DNA of 64,000 nt from Chelonoidis abingdonii. Taxonomy: Eukaryota; Chordata; Testudines; Testudinidae. Below the pieces are notes generated by a model. It was not told the origin of the DNA. It saw only the letters and a list, made by a program, of their open reading frames with translations, and did not search any database. The stretch is taken from NCBI RefSeq assembly GCF_003597395.2, contig NC_133770.1, positions 200,667,259 through 200,731,258 of the forward strand, read 5' to 3'. Below, piece by piece: positions 36,197 to 48,883 of the stretch (position 1 is the stretch's first letter; each line of letters starts with the position of its first letter). Position numbers and translations under genes: made by a program.

Positions 36197-37394
36197 CATG
36201 GACCTGAGATCACAAACGGTATCCTGACCGTTGTCAACACCTCGCGTACTCTCGTGCTGACTATACTGAACAATGAACTGCAAAAGCAGAGGGAGGAGAG
36301 GAGGCAGCTATTGCTGAGCGGCGAGGACAGCAATGACGAGATGGAGGCAGAATTCTCCATAACCGCTGGCCCCAGCGTTTTGGAGCTACTGCTATTAACG
36401 GGGCATCTTCTACCCATTGAACGCCGAATATGGGCACGGGAAACAAGCACAGACTGGTGGGACCGCATTGTTTTGACGGTGTGGGACGATTCGCAGTGGC
36501 TGCGAAACTTTCGCATGCGTAAGAGCACTTTCTTAGAACTTTGTGACATGTTTCCCCTGCCCTGAAACGCCGTAATACAAACATGAGAGCAGCCCTCACA
36601 GTGGAGAAGCGAGTGGCAATAGCCCTCTGGAAGCTTGCACGCCAGACAGCTACCGGTCAGTCGGGATCAATTTGGAGTGGGCAATCTACTGTGGGGGCTG
36701 CAGTGATGCAAGTAGCCAAGCACATCGTTAAGCTGCTGCTACGAAAGGTTGTGACTCTGGGAACGTGCAGGTGATAGTGGATGCTTTTGCTGCAATGGGT
36801 TTTCCGAACTGTGGTGGGCCATAGATGGAACCCATATCCCTATCTTGGCCCCAGAACACCAGGGCACCCAGTACGTGAACCGCAAGGGGTACTTTTCAAT
36901 GGTGCTGCAAGCACTGGTGGACCAAAGGGACGTTTCACCACATCCACGTGGGTGGCCAGAAGGGTTATGACGCTCGAGTCTTCAGGGACACTAGTCTGTT
37001 TTAAAAAGGCTACAGCAAGGGAATCCTTCCCAGACAAAATAACCGTTGGGAAGTTCAAATGCCTATAGTTATCCTGGGGGACCCCAGCCTACCCTTGATG
37101 CCATGGCTCATGAAGCCATCAACTGGCAGCCTGGACAGTTGGTCAGGAGCTGTTCAACTACAGGCTGAGCAAGTGCCGGATGGTGGGTTAGAATGTGCAT
37201 TTCGGCCGTTTAAAGGGTGCGCTGCGATCATTACTTACTCGCTCAGACTCAGCCAAACCAATGTCCCGCTTGCTATTGCTGCTTGCTGTGTGCTCCACAA
37301 TTTGTGGAGACTAGGGGGAGAATTTATGGCTGGGTGGGAGGCTGAGGCAAATCACCTGGCCGCTGAGTACGAGCAGCCGAGACCAGGGCGTTAG
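36197..37394 (+). pseudogene. Harbinger transposase (HARBI1-like) pseudogene
   Basis: The reading frame changes several times. The first part (36254-36565) gives LLLSGEDSNDEMEAEFSITA, RRIWARETSTDWWDRIVLTV and MRKSTFLELCD. Then comes ALTVEKRVAIALWKLA (36586 on). An AIDGTHIPILAP stretch with the first catalytic Asp follows near 36820 in another frame, then ILGDPSLPLMPWLMKPS with the second Asp (37059 on). The last part holds LECAFRPFKG with the Glu, and AIAACCVLHNLW. It would encode a DDE-type nuclease if whole; here it is plainly non-functional. Confidence 0.88.
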
Positions 37395-37868
37395 AGACAC
37401 ACCTGGAGGCGCTGCGCATCAGAGAAGCCTGAAAACGAGTTCAGCACGGCCAGGGTACGGTGTGACTCTGTTTGCTTCCCCTTGATGAACCCTCCGCACT
37501 TGATGGACTTATTCAGTGTAAGCAACCCACCCTCCCCCTTTTCATTACAGGTTGGCGAGGGAATAAATTCTGTATCGTTTAAAATCCTTTATTATTCATT
37601 AAAAGTAATATGCATCTGTTAAAATCATGAGTTTTTCCTTACTAGATTTCCCTGTAAGCAACCACCCTCCCCTTTCGATGGTATTCTGTATTACAAGGAA
37701 CTATTAAAAAAAGGCAGAGAATTGGAAGGTTTCCCTGGCTGCTTGTGCTTTGGAAGGAGGGGAAGGGAAGGCTATTAAGCACATTGTAGCGTAATTACAG
37801 CCTTTTCCTTGAACTCTGCAGGGGTGTGGAGGAGTAGGCGGGTGCAGAAAGCCTTCCCCCACGCGTTC

Positions 37869-38096
37869 TTACACGTCTGGTGAGGGAGATATGGGACGTG
37901 GGCTTGCAGGGAGGTTATACACGGGCTGCAGCGGCACTTCTGCTACTGTGCTGCTCTTTCCTGAAGATGCACCATGCGTTTGGAGGATTTCAGTTTGAGA
38001 ACGCAGCAGATCCAGCATTGCATCTCTCCAACGCTGGGTCTTCCTGCCTAGCCTCTCAGATCGTTCACTGGCATCTTTCCTGTACTTTGCTACCAC
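37869..38096 (-). pseudogene. Harbinger Myb/SANT-like protein remnant (C-terminal part)
   Basis: A minus-strand frame with RKTQRWRDAMLDLLRSQTEI and LQTHGASSGKSSTVAEVPLQ. It resembles the tail of the Myb/trihelix-like DNA-binding partner encoded by Harbinger elements. The N-terminal DNA-binding part would lie further right (38100-39200), where I see no intact frame. Confidence 0.6.
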
Positions 38097-39236
38097 ATCC
38101 TTCCATCATTCTGTTTATCCCTCTATTGCGTGTTACTTCAATAATTTCTGTGAACATTTCATCTCGCGTCTTCTTCTTCCTCGCCGTATACCAGCACCGC
38201 TCGTGATGGCATAGGGACTTCAGAGAAATGTGCAGCTGCATGGGGAAGGCAAACCAGAGGTGATAAGTATGTGGAATACCTTTTACAGAGCAATGATAGT
38301 TACTCTTTCACATAGAACACTATCCACCTTACAGAGCACATGTGATCTCTTATACAAGTCGCGATTTTGTATCGTTTAAAATGTTCAGTGTCTGTGTGAC
38401 TGGTGTGGCACACACAGATGCAGGTACCGGCGCACCGTACGTCCACGCGGCGATGGTAAGTGGAGGCTTTAAATTTTGACTTCTCCGCCGTTCATATACA
38501 CAGTGATCTATATGATGCCTTGCTCCTGTTAAGAGGAACCTGCAAAGCCCCCCCCTCTTTCACATCCACCACAGCGCATGGTCCTTATCTATATACGATC
38601 GCTGCTAGTGATCACCTACATCACCCCCCGCATCGCTTTGCTGGTAGCAGGGAAGATCCTGCTTGCCAGACGCTGAAAACTCGTCGCTATCCCTCCATCC
38701 CCCGCTCTGGCCAGTAGCTAAATCGCCATGTCTGCCCCCTATTTACATTCCTGATGTTCTACAAGGTAACAATGGATGATATCTCTCTCCTGCAATAGCA
38801 CCGCAGGAGGCAGATTGTTTGTTATGCAATCCTTCAGTGCAATGCCTCAATGCCTGCAGTACCAAATGTCTTGCAAAATGCTAGGCGTTAATGTTACCTA
38901 GTATGGGGGACCGGAGAAGGCTGTTTTGGCCAGAAATGTTCTCTATATGCATAAGGGTTTTGGAGTTCTCCCGATCGATTCATGGAGATTAATTTGGAGG
39001 ATTTTCGCTCCATCCCAGACATGTTTAACGAAATTTTCCTGTAACATAATGGCTGTGACTCAGCAGAAAGCCCTGGTGTCAATGCGATCTAAAAAAACCG
39101 TCTTGTTTTAATCCGTGTTTGGTACGAATGAAGGGCACCTTACCGGAGGTCGCTTCCATGGCTTCACTGTCTGGTTCTCGCTTGGAGCGCAGGGACTGTA
39201 TTCTTGGGTCTCAAAAGATCCTGGCTGTTGGGGATC

Positions 39237-39336
39237 NNNNNNNNNNNNNNNNNNNNNNNNNNNNNNNNNNNNNNNNNNNNNNNNNNNNNNNNNNNNNNNN
39301 NNNNNNNNNNNNNNNNNNNNNNNNNNNNNNNNNNNN
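39237..39336. other. assembly gap (exactly 100 N)
   Basis: A round length of 100 suggests a gap of unknown true size, within the right part of the Harbinger element. Confidence 0.99.
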
Positions 39337-39513
39337 CTAATCCAAGTTATCACTATCGAATTTAGCGCTACTCCTCTTGTTTGGGAGGAGTTCCGAAATC
39401 AATTTAAGGAGGCGGTTAACTCGATATTAATGACGACGTCATGTGAACGGATACAGCGTTAAATCGGTATATCGGCCATTAAACCGATTTAAAGTCGCAG
39501 TATAGACCTGGCC

Positions 39514-40286
39514 TCACAATAGGTTCTTCTTGGCTTATCCTATCTAGATTTCCTTAAGCAGTTCTATTAATTTTTTAGTGTTTGATGTATTTTCCTTACT
39601 TACACTCTACAGTGCTTTGAAAGAAGTTCACCCAAGGTGCAAAATATCTATTTCTAAGGGAAGTAAAGAAACCAAAACCTATCTTGGACAGTTAGTGGAT
39701 TTTTATTGCTGCAATTTTTAGTATTTTGTAAATGTAATCGTATAACCTTGTGCTGTATAAAGCTAGGTAGAATTGGGTTTGGTAACTATTTTCATGGGAG
39801 ACGTCAAAGGAAAGCCTACTGTAGTACCATACAGTGTATTGTTGGTGACATAGTATGCAACACTTTTCGTTCTCTGCCTACCTGTCCTCTCTTTTCTGGA
39901 ATCTTAACCGATATTGGGGATTTGGAAAAGTGGTAGAGGGAACTGAGGTGGTTGGCGCACCAGGCCCAGTTTTATAGCCCCACTCTTAGAATATTGGAAT
40001 ACCCCAAGGGAAGGGGTGAAGAGGAGCTCATGTGCACTTCTGTGGCCATTGCTAATAAAAATTCTACTGTCTGTGCTGCCTCCAGCTGGCACATCCCCTA
40101 AGTGGGAATATGCAGATCCTGTCTCAAAGAACTCCGGTTACAAGTAAGTAACCTTCATTTGCTTAGTAACTTTTTCTTGGTTGATTATACCCACCTTTCT
40201 TTCCATGCTTTCTCTACCTTTTTGACCATAAAAATAAAGTCTTAAAACAACTATTTTTTGAACTGTTGTATTTCCTTTTTCTGCAG
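39514..40286. other. RTTN intron sequence, nothing recognised
   Basis: Ordinary intron to the acceptor before exon L. A block around 39930-40150 is GC-richer but unassigned. Confidence 0.45.
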
Positions 40287-40369
40287 ATTTTGATGACTCT
40301 ATTAATTTTTGGAGAGTTCCATCCAGTCAAAGCCAATCTCCAAGTTCTCAGTCAACATCTGATACTATG
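40287..40369 (+). CDS. RTTN: RTTN exon L (83 bp), Ser-rich linker
   Basis: The acceptor CCTTTTTCTGCAG ends at 40286; the donor GTAAAT at 40370 is weak. It encodes FDDSINFWRVPSSQSQSPSS and ends STSDTM in phase 0. The Ser/Gln-rich composition indicates an unstructured linker rather than a helix. It is the least certain internal exon, but phase, splice sites and the FW(R)xPS pattern support it. Confidence 0.82.
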
Positions 40370-41269
40370 GTAAATGCCAAAGTATTACATGCATATTACA
40401 TTTAATGTTGTTTATATAGTATTTTCAAGAAAACAGACAGTAATGTAAGTGCTAAAACTGTAAAAGTTGAAAAACTACGTTATGCAATCATCAAGCTTTA
40501 CACTTGTTTAGTTTTAGTAAATTGAGTAAAACCTCTGTATTTAGTCACGTATGCAAGTTCAAAAACAGTGGCTTAATTTGCCCAGTTAAATATGCAAGTA
40601 AACTTCAATTCTAGAGCCTCTAAATTTGATGAAATTTCCTAAATTCCTGTAATTTACTCTATTGAGTAAATCCAAATGAACTTGTTCCTAGCTACTTTTT
40701 ACTTTGTCCAAACTAATGCTTAATAGTTAAACATCAGCATAACATCACAGAATCATGACAATGTGTCAGAATACCATTGCATGCAGGTGCAAAGTCACAT
40801 CCTCTTTTGGGCCCCAAAATGTTTTTAGAATATATGAAAATTCCGCAAGCAATGTTTGCAAGACATGGGACATTAGCAAATCTCTTTCTGGCTAGAAGAA
40901 TGATAGCTGCAATACAAGACTGCAAGCATACGTTATCCGTCAAGATATTAAATATAAAGCAAGAGAAAATTGAAATGAATCCTCAGGGCTCAAAGAAGGG
41001 AGTCATAGGATCTCTGAAAAGGAAAAAAATATTGTACAACATTCATATCTTACCTGGTGTAAGTTTTACATGTCTGTTTATTCAGGGTTTCCCAAATGGT
41101 ATTGAGATATTGTACAACCATTTTAAGTTTAGTAAAATGTAATTCAGTAAATTTAAAATAATAAAAAATAAATACAACAGAAACCCTTTAATGGTATGTA
41201 CCTTGAAGTTTCTGTATTGTTATAACCTGAGCACCTGAAGTGAAACTAGCTGTATGAGGAACATAGATA

Positions 41270-43215
41270 GAACTTCCAGCTAAGGCTGCATTTCAGACAG
41301 CCGTCAAAAAAATGTGCCCAAAAGTGTTGGCAAGACCTGTTCAAAAAGATTCAGGTCTGTTTTGAAAGAGGAGATGTTTGTGGTATCGATGATAGAATTA
41401 AAGAGTCACTTGGTCCACCTTGTAAAAAGACCACAAACCTGAAAGTGAAAGATGATACCATATTGACTGACAGGCAAAACTAACTTGACTGATGGATTGA
41501 GCATTACAAAGCACTCTGTTCAAAGGATGCCATTATCTGTGATACTGCCTTAGCTGCCATTCCCCAGCTTCCAGTGATGTAGGAGTTGGACCAAACACCA
41601 ACTCCTGAAGATCTAGAGAAGACTATCAAAGAGATTGTGCCTAGGAAAGCAGCGGGCAATGACCTGATACCTCCAGAGCTCCTAAAGGCCGGAGTGAGAG
41701 AGCTTGCGAGTGACATTTATGCCCTTCTCTGCGTTTGTTGGGAAGAAAGCCATATACCTCAGGATCTGAAAGATTCAAAGAAAATTACTATATATAAAAA
41801 TAAAAAGGATAGGGCAGACTGCAACAACTATCAAGAGAAGTCTTTGCTCAGAGTGGTGGTCAGCAAGGTGCTTGCAAGGGTCCTGTTGAAAAGACTCCCA
41901 AGTCCTTGCTGAAAGAGTCTAGCCTGACAGCCAGTGTGAGTTCAGAGCTGGATGCTCCATGACTGACATGTTCTTCACATTGCACTTGTTGCAAGAAAAA
42001 AGCTGTGAATAGGCACCTCTCTATCTAGCATTTGATGACCAACAAAAGGCCTTTGTTACAGTTAGCAGGAATGGCATCAGTAAGATCTTGTTGAAAATTG
42101 GCTATCCACAAAAGATACTCTCCCTATTCAAGGAGTTCCCTGAGGGAATGAAGGTAATCATCCAGTATGAAAATGAAACATCATCCAAGTATAGTATTGA
42201 TACTGGTATGAAGCAAGGCTGCGTCTCAGCACCCACTGGCTTTGGTATCATCTTCTCTGTTCTTCTTAAGTATGCCTTTGGAAATGATCAATCTGGCATA
42301 TTAATTGAATTGAGGATGTAAGGCAGCTCGTTTAACATCAGATCATTCCAGCATAGAAGGCATGGCACCCAACTTACTATTTGTGATCGTCTTATTGCAT
42401 ATGATGCTGTATTTGTCAGTAATTCACCCGATGAACTGCAGGTCATGATGAACAAGTTTTCTGATGCATGCACGAAGTTTGGCATGGTAATCGGTATTAA
42501 CAAAAAACAGTTGTCATATCATGAAGTACCAACATTCCATCTAAAATCTATGTCAATAATGAGGCTCAGGACAACATGGATCACTTCTGCCATCTCTGCT
42601 CAATTCTTACCAGCTCACTTAACCTGGATAGGGAACTTGATGCTAGAAGGTGCAAAGCTTCTGTTACCTTTGGCAAACTTACCTCACATGTTTGGAATAA
42701 CAGGTTGCTAACCCCGAACACAAAGGTGTCTATTTATCAGGCTTGTGTCCTTAGTACCATCCTTTATGGTTGTGAAAGCTGGGTTACATACTCCAAGCAG
42801 GAGCAGAGATTGAGCAGTTTCCACTTCCAGTGCTTTAGAAAAATCTTTGGAGTTACCTGGGACCAAACAGATCACCAATAACGAGATCCTTGAGAGAACC
42901 AACCTACAATCTATTCAAACTATGCTGGACTTTCACAGGCTTTGCTGGTCGGGACACATGGAGTACATGCCTCAAGATTGTCTGCCGAAGGCTGTGCTCT
43001 ATGTACAAGTTAAGACCTGCCCACAGCACAGAGGAAGACCAGAGCTCCGATATAGTGCCAAGGGGAGGTAAGACCTCAAGAAATTCAGTATTCCCACAGA
43101 CAGATAGGGAAAAAACTGCACAGAATCGTTCAGTTTGGAGAAACCAGGTTAAGTCTAGTGCAACCACTGCAGAGAGCCATCAGAGCGCCCAAGCTGAGGC
43201 CCACAGGTGAGCCAG
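41270..43215 (+). mobile_element. non-LTR retrotransposon (LINE), decayed pol
   Basis: In plus orientation: GDVCGIDDRIKESLG near 41370; RT start EDLEKTIKEIVPRKAAGNDL (41604 on); DCNNYQEKSLLRVVVSKVLA; GMKQGCVSAPTGFGIIFSVL (motif B, 42205 on). The catalytic Y-A-D-D box is degraded to AYDA (around 42400). The post-RT region is VSIYQACVLSTILYGCESWV and FHRLCWSGHMEYMPQDCLP. Stops and shifts abound. It is an RTE/Jockey-like lineage with VKQGCVLAPTLF signature; clade not assigned. Confidence 0.82.
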
Positions 43216-43439
43216 GAAGCAGAATATGCTTCAACTTCCATCTGGTGAGTGGACCTGTGGCCACAGTGGGAAGGTTTGCCACTTGCACATAGGACTCTTT
43301 TCCCATACTATTGCTAAGCACCACTGACGGACCAACTTTGTTGCATCTCCTTTCAGCTATCAAGACATTGACAGCCATAACCAGATGTGTATCTTTAAAT
43401 TTGATCTTTAATTAAAGGTACCAAGAGAAGATTAGCCTA

Positions 43440-44180
43440 AACCTTGTCCCTGTGAGTCCGGCACTTCTAGGCGGTTTATGCTAGCCTCAGAGGCTCATTG
43501 CGACCTTCCACGTAGCCCTTCTCTCTCTAGGGCCAGGGTTAGTCTACTGAGCCCTTTTCATCATAAGCCAGCAAGGAGATTGGTGAGAGAACTCCCACAG
43601 TCTCTGTTGTCCCTGCGACTAAATTCAGAACAGTTTAGCCTCCTGTCCTGACAGGGACCTGTCTTCCCTTCCCAGGAGGTGTTTCTGTAGTGGCAGGTTG
43701 GAGGGGAACCCGGGCCCGTCCTCTACTCCGGGTTCCGGCCCAGGGACCCTAATGGTGGCAGCTGTTGGTAGCTGACCTTTCACTGCCAGAGTTGCTACAT
43801 TTCCCTGGGCCACTTCCCCACAGCTCTCCTGCTTCTCCCTTCTTCACCCTCACCTTAGGGCTCCCTTACTTATAGCTTGAGGGTGTCTTCATTAACCAAC
43901 CCTTCAGGTGCACTTCCTCTCCTCTGACTCCCTGGCTTTCCACAGCCTGACTGGAGTGAGCCCTTTTATAGTATCAAAAGGGCCTTAATTAGAGTCAGGT
44001 GTTCACATTACCTTAATGGACTCACCTGACTCTTCGCAGGTTAATTGGAGTCAGGTGTTCTCATTAATCTGGAGCAGCACCCGCTCTGGTCAGTCAAGAA
44101 ACAGAAAACTGCTAATCCAGTGGCCAGTATATCTGCCTTCTATTACGTTTGTTGTACCCAACTGGCCTGGGTCTATCATA
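43440..44180 (-). mobile_element. LTR-type repeat, antisense, approximate ends
   Basis: It contains GGACCCTAATGGTGGCAGCT, CTGGAGTGAGCCCTTTTATA (a TATA-like box on the reverse strand reads TATAAAAGG), and ends CAACTGGCCTGGGTCTATCA. I recognise it as a Gypsy-like turtle LTR in reverse. Its termini and target duplication were not settled. Confidence 0.5.
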
Positions 44181-44399
44181 GTATGTAATAATGAACTCTT
44201 TCTTTCAACACTTGGACACACTTACACCTTTGCTAGTTTATGTAATGTTATTTACTGAAGGTTTTTCTATGACTGCTGGAGAATTTCTTTAAAAAGAAAC
44301 AGGTTTAAGGTTTTAGCCAATCATTAAAAAGATTTTCATAGTGAAAGTGCAATGCTGAATCAGTGCAGTGTTGCCCATAAGTGGGCATCTCTTCACTTT

Positions 44400-46690
44400 G
44401 CTGACCATCGTGACTGCTGCTTTGTATTTGGGCCTGGATTTTTCATCAGAGTCTTCTGATTTTTTTTTTATTTTTTAGTAGTTTGGGTTTATTTTATTTC
44501 TGGATCCTGACCTTTACCAAATTACAAGACAGCTGTGCTACACCTTTCTTTCTGCATGTACCAAGGCAGTTCAGACCTGTCCATGGGCCTGCAGGGATTG
44601 GCCAAACCACCTTGTGTCAGATTAACCGCTTCTGGTGATGCAAACGGTGACGATTCAACACTCCTGTCTTACCCATTAGCTTCATAACTTTTGAAGTTGA
44701 TTTGAGGAAGTTGCAAGCAAGGCTTTCACATTATCCACTTCTTAGGAGACTTTCTTTCTTTTACTTTTATTTCTTTCTCCCTATGTTCCTCCCAACAAAG
44801 CTGAGCAAGTCTGAGACTAAGAGGTGAACCCAATCTGAGAAGAGACCCTCTCAGACCCTCAGATCTCCCAAAATCAGCAAACACTTGCTCAGAAAGTACT
44901 TCACAAGGACATCAATCCTCTTGAGTGCTTGGGATTCAGCAAAACTGAAGGATTCAAGGATTTTTCTTCATGAGTAAGCCCAAAGTTCCCCCTGAACAAC
45001 CTGGTCTGGTCCACCTCTAAAGGAATAAGCGACAAACTCTTGATCCTGATTCTTAAGTGGTCAGTTAAGACCACTTGACAAGGAATCCGACATCCATTTA
45101 GACTTTTTCCATCTGTGCAAAAGGAAGATCTGAGTTCCGTTAGGATGGTCTCCTGCACTTCGTCTCCAGTTATTGGAGAATGAGGAGCATCATGTGTGAT
45201 GTGAATAAGCTCAGGACACATCCACCAGCATGGCTCATGACCTAAAAGGAGAGAACAGACAAAAAAAGTAGTTGGTCGTCAGGGAGGACTACCATATGCT
45301 CAAAAGGTAAAAGGAAATCAAAAGGACCAAATATATATATTGGATAAAGTCCCAAAGCTGTCCTGTTACTCATCTATTTCCACAACTTCTAGCATCTACC
45401 CCAAAGAAGGGAAGCTCCACTTTGGATCACAGTAACAATGAAGCTGAGAAGCATAAGAAAAATTTTCCATTCAACTTCATTCCTTTTTCAAGGAGGAATG
45501 GGAAACTCCTAACAAAGGGAAAAGGCTCAGTCAGGAAGCTTTGAAATTCTGTAGGATAATAGAAAGTTTTTCCTTCATCCTCCCCAAAACCAATATAGCA
45601 ATTGTACTCCCCACGTAGAGCATACTTCCTGCAGACAAAAAGACAGAAGCCACTCTTAGAAACTTCTTCAGAATCCCTGATAGCTTTATTTGCAGCCACA
45701 TGCTTCACTAGAGCAACAAGCTAAAAAGACCCGATCATTATCATAAATTCAGCTTGTATTATGGAAAATATCTGTAGCCCCTGCATTTGTGATTCCCTGA
45801 AACTGGTAGCAAGAGTTGTGACATCCAGCCACTGAAATAGCTACATCTGGCTTTAGCAGATAGCTATTTAAAGCACATTCTTGGTGCCTCAGAACTGTCT
45901 GGTGGACTCATGTTTGAGAACTATTGATAAGGTGGTCTCTGATGACCTGGACAAGCTAAAGCTTCTCACTCCAGCAAAGTCCTAGGCTGACTACAAACCC
46001 TTGGCAAGGGCAGAGAATCCTTTTTAGACAGCTCCAAAGCCCATTGAAGTCAGTGGTGTGCCTTTCTGTTGATTTTGGTGGCCTTTGGATGAGACCTTTT
46101 GTTCTTACCTACAGAGAAAGCTAAGGGAATCTTCTTATGCCAGGGGTAAAATCTGGACATGGAACACCCACAGGAAACCCAGACTAGGTAACAAGTCCAA
46201 CCCGTCCTTCCAATCCAGTCACTGATTGTAATCAAATGTCTGCATCCAGAAATAAGTCCGGGGGCAGGATATCCCACTGCTCGGATGCTTGGTTCCAGTT
46301 GACTTCAGATTGGTGGGCATTGGAGAATGTAGCATGGATACTTGTTCGACATTGCTTATTCATTACTTCTTTAAATTCAAGAGACGCCAAGAAACATCAA
46401 AACATTTGTGAGGAATGTAGGAGCTATCTGTACTTTTTATGAACATTGTGGGAATCCCCATTTGATATTCAGTGGATGACAGATATAAGGAACCCTTATG
46501 GTTAACTTAGTGCTATGGGACTCTGTAGGACTACAGGGAAAGCAGACAATGGATGTGGTTAACCCCAATCCCTGGTATTCAACACACAGTACAGGTGCTA
46601 GTTCCTTTGTAAGTTGACCCATGCTATGCTCTCATCAGCAAGCAGGCTGGTGGCCCTGAAGGGAGTGGGAAGAACTTCAGGCAGGAGCTT
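44400..46690. repeat. unassigned, GC-richer block with antisense ORFs
   Basis: The composition and several minus-strand open segments (44901-45221; 45427-45708, with LRGEYNCYIGFGEDEGKTFY) suggest an old retroelement antisense to RTTN. No domain is recognised, and the tract is interrupted by stops. Confidence 0.3.
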
Positions 46691-46696
46691 CTAAAC

Positions 46697-46970
46697 CAGA
46701 GGTCGGCAACTTTTCAGCAGTGATGTGCCAAGTCTTCATTTATTCACTCTAATTTAAGGTTTCGCGTGCCAGTAATACATTTTAACATTTTTAGAAGGTC
46801 TCTTTAAGTCTATAATATATAACTAAGCGATTGTTGTATGTAAAGTAAATAAAGTTTTTAAAATGTTTAAGAAGCTTAAACATTAAATTAAATTAAAATG
46901 CAGAGCCCCCCGGACCGGTGACCAGGACCCGAGCAGTGTGAGTGCCACTGGAAATCAGCTTGCGTGCCAC
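46697..46970 (+). mobile_element. hAT-type repeat, right end missing
   Basis: It starts CAGAGGTCGGCAACTTTTCA and continues TCATTTATTCACTCTAATTT and AATGCAGAGCCCCCCGGACC, ending TTGCGTGCCAC. This is a well-known turtle-type hAT repeat. The expected right inverted end and 8-bp duplication are absent. Confidence 0.75.
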
Positions 46971-47364
46971 CTGGTCTACAACAGTTGCTAAGGGAGGAGC
47001 TATTTGCTTACTGCTACTCTGATTATCACATTAATCTGAATGTTTAACTATATTCGCTAGAGATGAAATCAAAAGGTGTGACAAAAAATAACTTCTGTTG
47101 TGGAAGGTTTTCTTCCATTTTGCATAGTTGAAAACAGTTGTGGAAAAGGCTGAGGTGCACTAATGATCTGTGATGACCATTGAGCATGTGTCATTGGCAC
47201 TGTGGAGCTTCAGGCGAGGCCAGGAACCAATTTTTTAACACTGACTATTAAAACAAACACACACACACCCAAACACTTTGCTCCTGAAAACTTAGCTATC
47301 TTTAGACAATAAACATAGTACTAACAAAGAGTAAATCAATTGCTTTGTTTTTATCGCTTCCTAG

Positions 47365-47476
47365 ATCCTTTCTGCCTCACCGTCAATGGGGAGCGTTGAT
47401 GAGCTGCAGGCCCGTGCCCCGCTAACATCAGCTTGTTTTGTCCCTGAAACACCAGTTGACCGGCTTATGGCTCAAG
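47365..47476 (+). CDS. RTTN: RTTN exon M (112 bp), linker
   Basis: The acceptor ATCGCTTCCTAG ends at 47364 and the donor GTAAAC starts at 47477. It encodes ILSASPSMGSVDELQARAPL, then TSACFVPETPVDRLMAQ and one base of Gly. Pro- and Ser-rich, it continues the variable linker. It is separated from the previous exon by the longest intron here (about 7 kb), which carries a LINE and LTR debris. Confidence 0.83.
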
Positions 47477-48690
47477 GTAAACCAGAGATCAATTTAATTT
47501 TTAAATATATCCATGGACATAAATATTTTTTGGTTGCTTTGGGGTGAGAGGAGATTAGCAATATTGCATAAGATTTTCTGTGGAATTGAAAGTAAGAAAT
47601 CCTTTATCCTTCTGAGAAGGAAGAGCGTTACACATGAACATTAAATACAACTGCTACTTCTTAAAGTTATAGCTGATTTTAAAAAGTATGTTTCTGGAAG
47701 TTGGTTGGTTTGGCGACCTGACCCACATTTTATAGAAATAAAAGATTCTATGTACTAACAAATTGGTAATAACCAAAAGTTGCCTATGGTGGCTTTTTTG
47801 TAGCCTATCTGAAATAAATTCATGGTCTATCAGTTTCTAATGGACAGATGTCTGCATTGCAAAAACCATCACCACACTTGGCACTGATTGGTGGTCTTAC
47901 TGGTGGTCTCAGCAGTGGAGCCATGTTATATGGGCACAGAGTCTGAGCTTTTCTGGCATAGCTCTGTAAGGAAGCCTGTAGAGATCTTTTTAGAGATACA
48001 CGTGTTTGATGGACTTTGGTTTTTATTGTTGTCAATCTGTCAGCTTTCCAGAACACTAGGCTTTCAGTAGAGAATAAATGTCTCACATAAAGATATTCTG
48101 TTATGAATTTCATTGTCTCATTCTTTCCCCATCTCTCCTAATCTGTCCTCAATGTAAAAAAAAAAAGTATTTCGCCCCCCTGTAGAAGAGTGGTGGTTTT
48201 TTAAAGTGATTGTTATGTTACAATGAAAAACTGTATTTTTAACATTTTCAGGCAAATTAGCAAGCATTATGAATATGCTTCTTTGGATTCCTCAGTCATA
48301 GAATCTGGGCATCATCTTAATTTATATAATTTGTGATGATATATTTTATTATCACAAATGATTAAATAAAAACAATAATTAAGGGAAACACTGCATAAAA
48401 ATATTTCATTTATTATTTTTAATTTTTTCCCGCTTTTCTTTTTTCTGATCATTCAGGTTTCTTGTGCCACAGTTTGCCAAGCAGCTTTCCATATTTGACT
48501 TCTTATAGTGTGAGGTGTAACCATATGAAATTTCATATGTTTTGTTCCAAGAAGCTCTTGTTTTACTGTTTAAAAATCTATAGGGGAGTTGGATACACTA
48601 GGTAGCAAATAAAATGATATTTCTTTGTATTATGTAATTACTCTGTCTTATCTTTGGATGAGTGTTTTTGTTTTGGTCACTGTGTTCTAG
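47477..48690. other. RTTN intron sequence, nothing recognised
   Basis: AT-rich; no repeat or RNA gene recognised. The small ORFs at 47820-48113 have no family resemblance. Confidence 0.5.
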
Positions 48691-48883
48691 GTCAGAGTGA
48701 CACTACCACAACAGCAACTCCACGTGATTCTCCCCAGCCTGATGTTCCATCTAACCAGTGTGCTCTAGTCACACCTCCTCTCCTGTCAGCTGTATGCAGC
48801 CTGCTGGGCAACCTGCTGGTGATTGTTCCAAAGGACACTGGAATTGCTCTTCGACAAGCACACTTACTAACACCTCTCAGTAG
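48691..48883 (+). CDS. RTTN: RTTN exon N (193 bp)
   Basis: The acceptor CACTGTGTTCTAG ends at 48690 and the donor GTAAGA starts at 48884. It encodes QSDTTTTATPRDSPQPDVPS, then the helical segment LLSAVCSLLGNLLVIVPKDT, then IALRQAHLLTPLS and two bases of Ser. The Thr/Pro-rich linker ends here and the helical repeat resumes. Confidence 0.92.

Larger units (their letters stand above)
35270..39513 (+). mobile_element. PIF/Harbinger DNA transposon, decayed, with two gaps
   Basis: The left end is GGGTACGTCTACACTGCACG and the right end (reversed) is GGCCAGGTCTATACTGCGAC; TCA flanks both (35267-35269, 39514-39516). Inside lie a plus-strand transposase remnant (36197-37394) and a minus-strand Myb-like remnant (about 37869-38096), the usual two-gene layout of the superfamily. 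The left-end sequence occurs a second time at 35863, straight after an N gap. Confidence 0.82.

Noticed and set aside
40777..41142. 121-codon open frame
   Set aside because: No recognisable domain, no splice phase matching RTTN, and no codon pattern beyond chance in intron.
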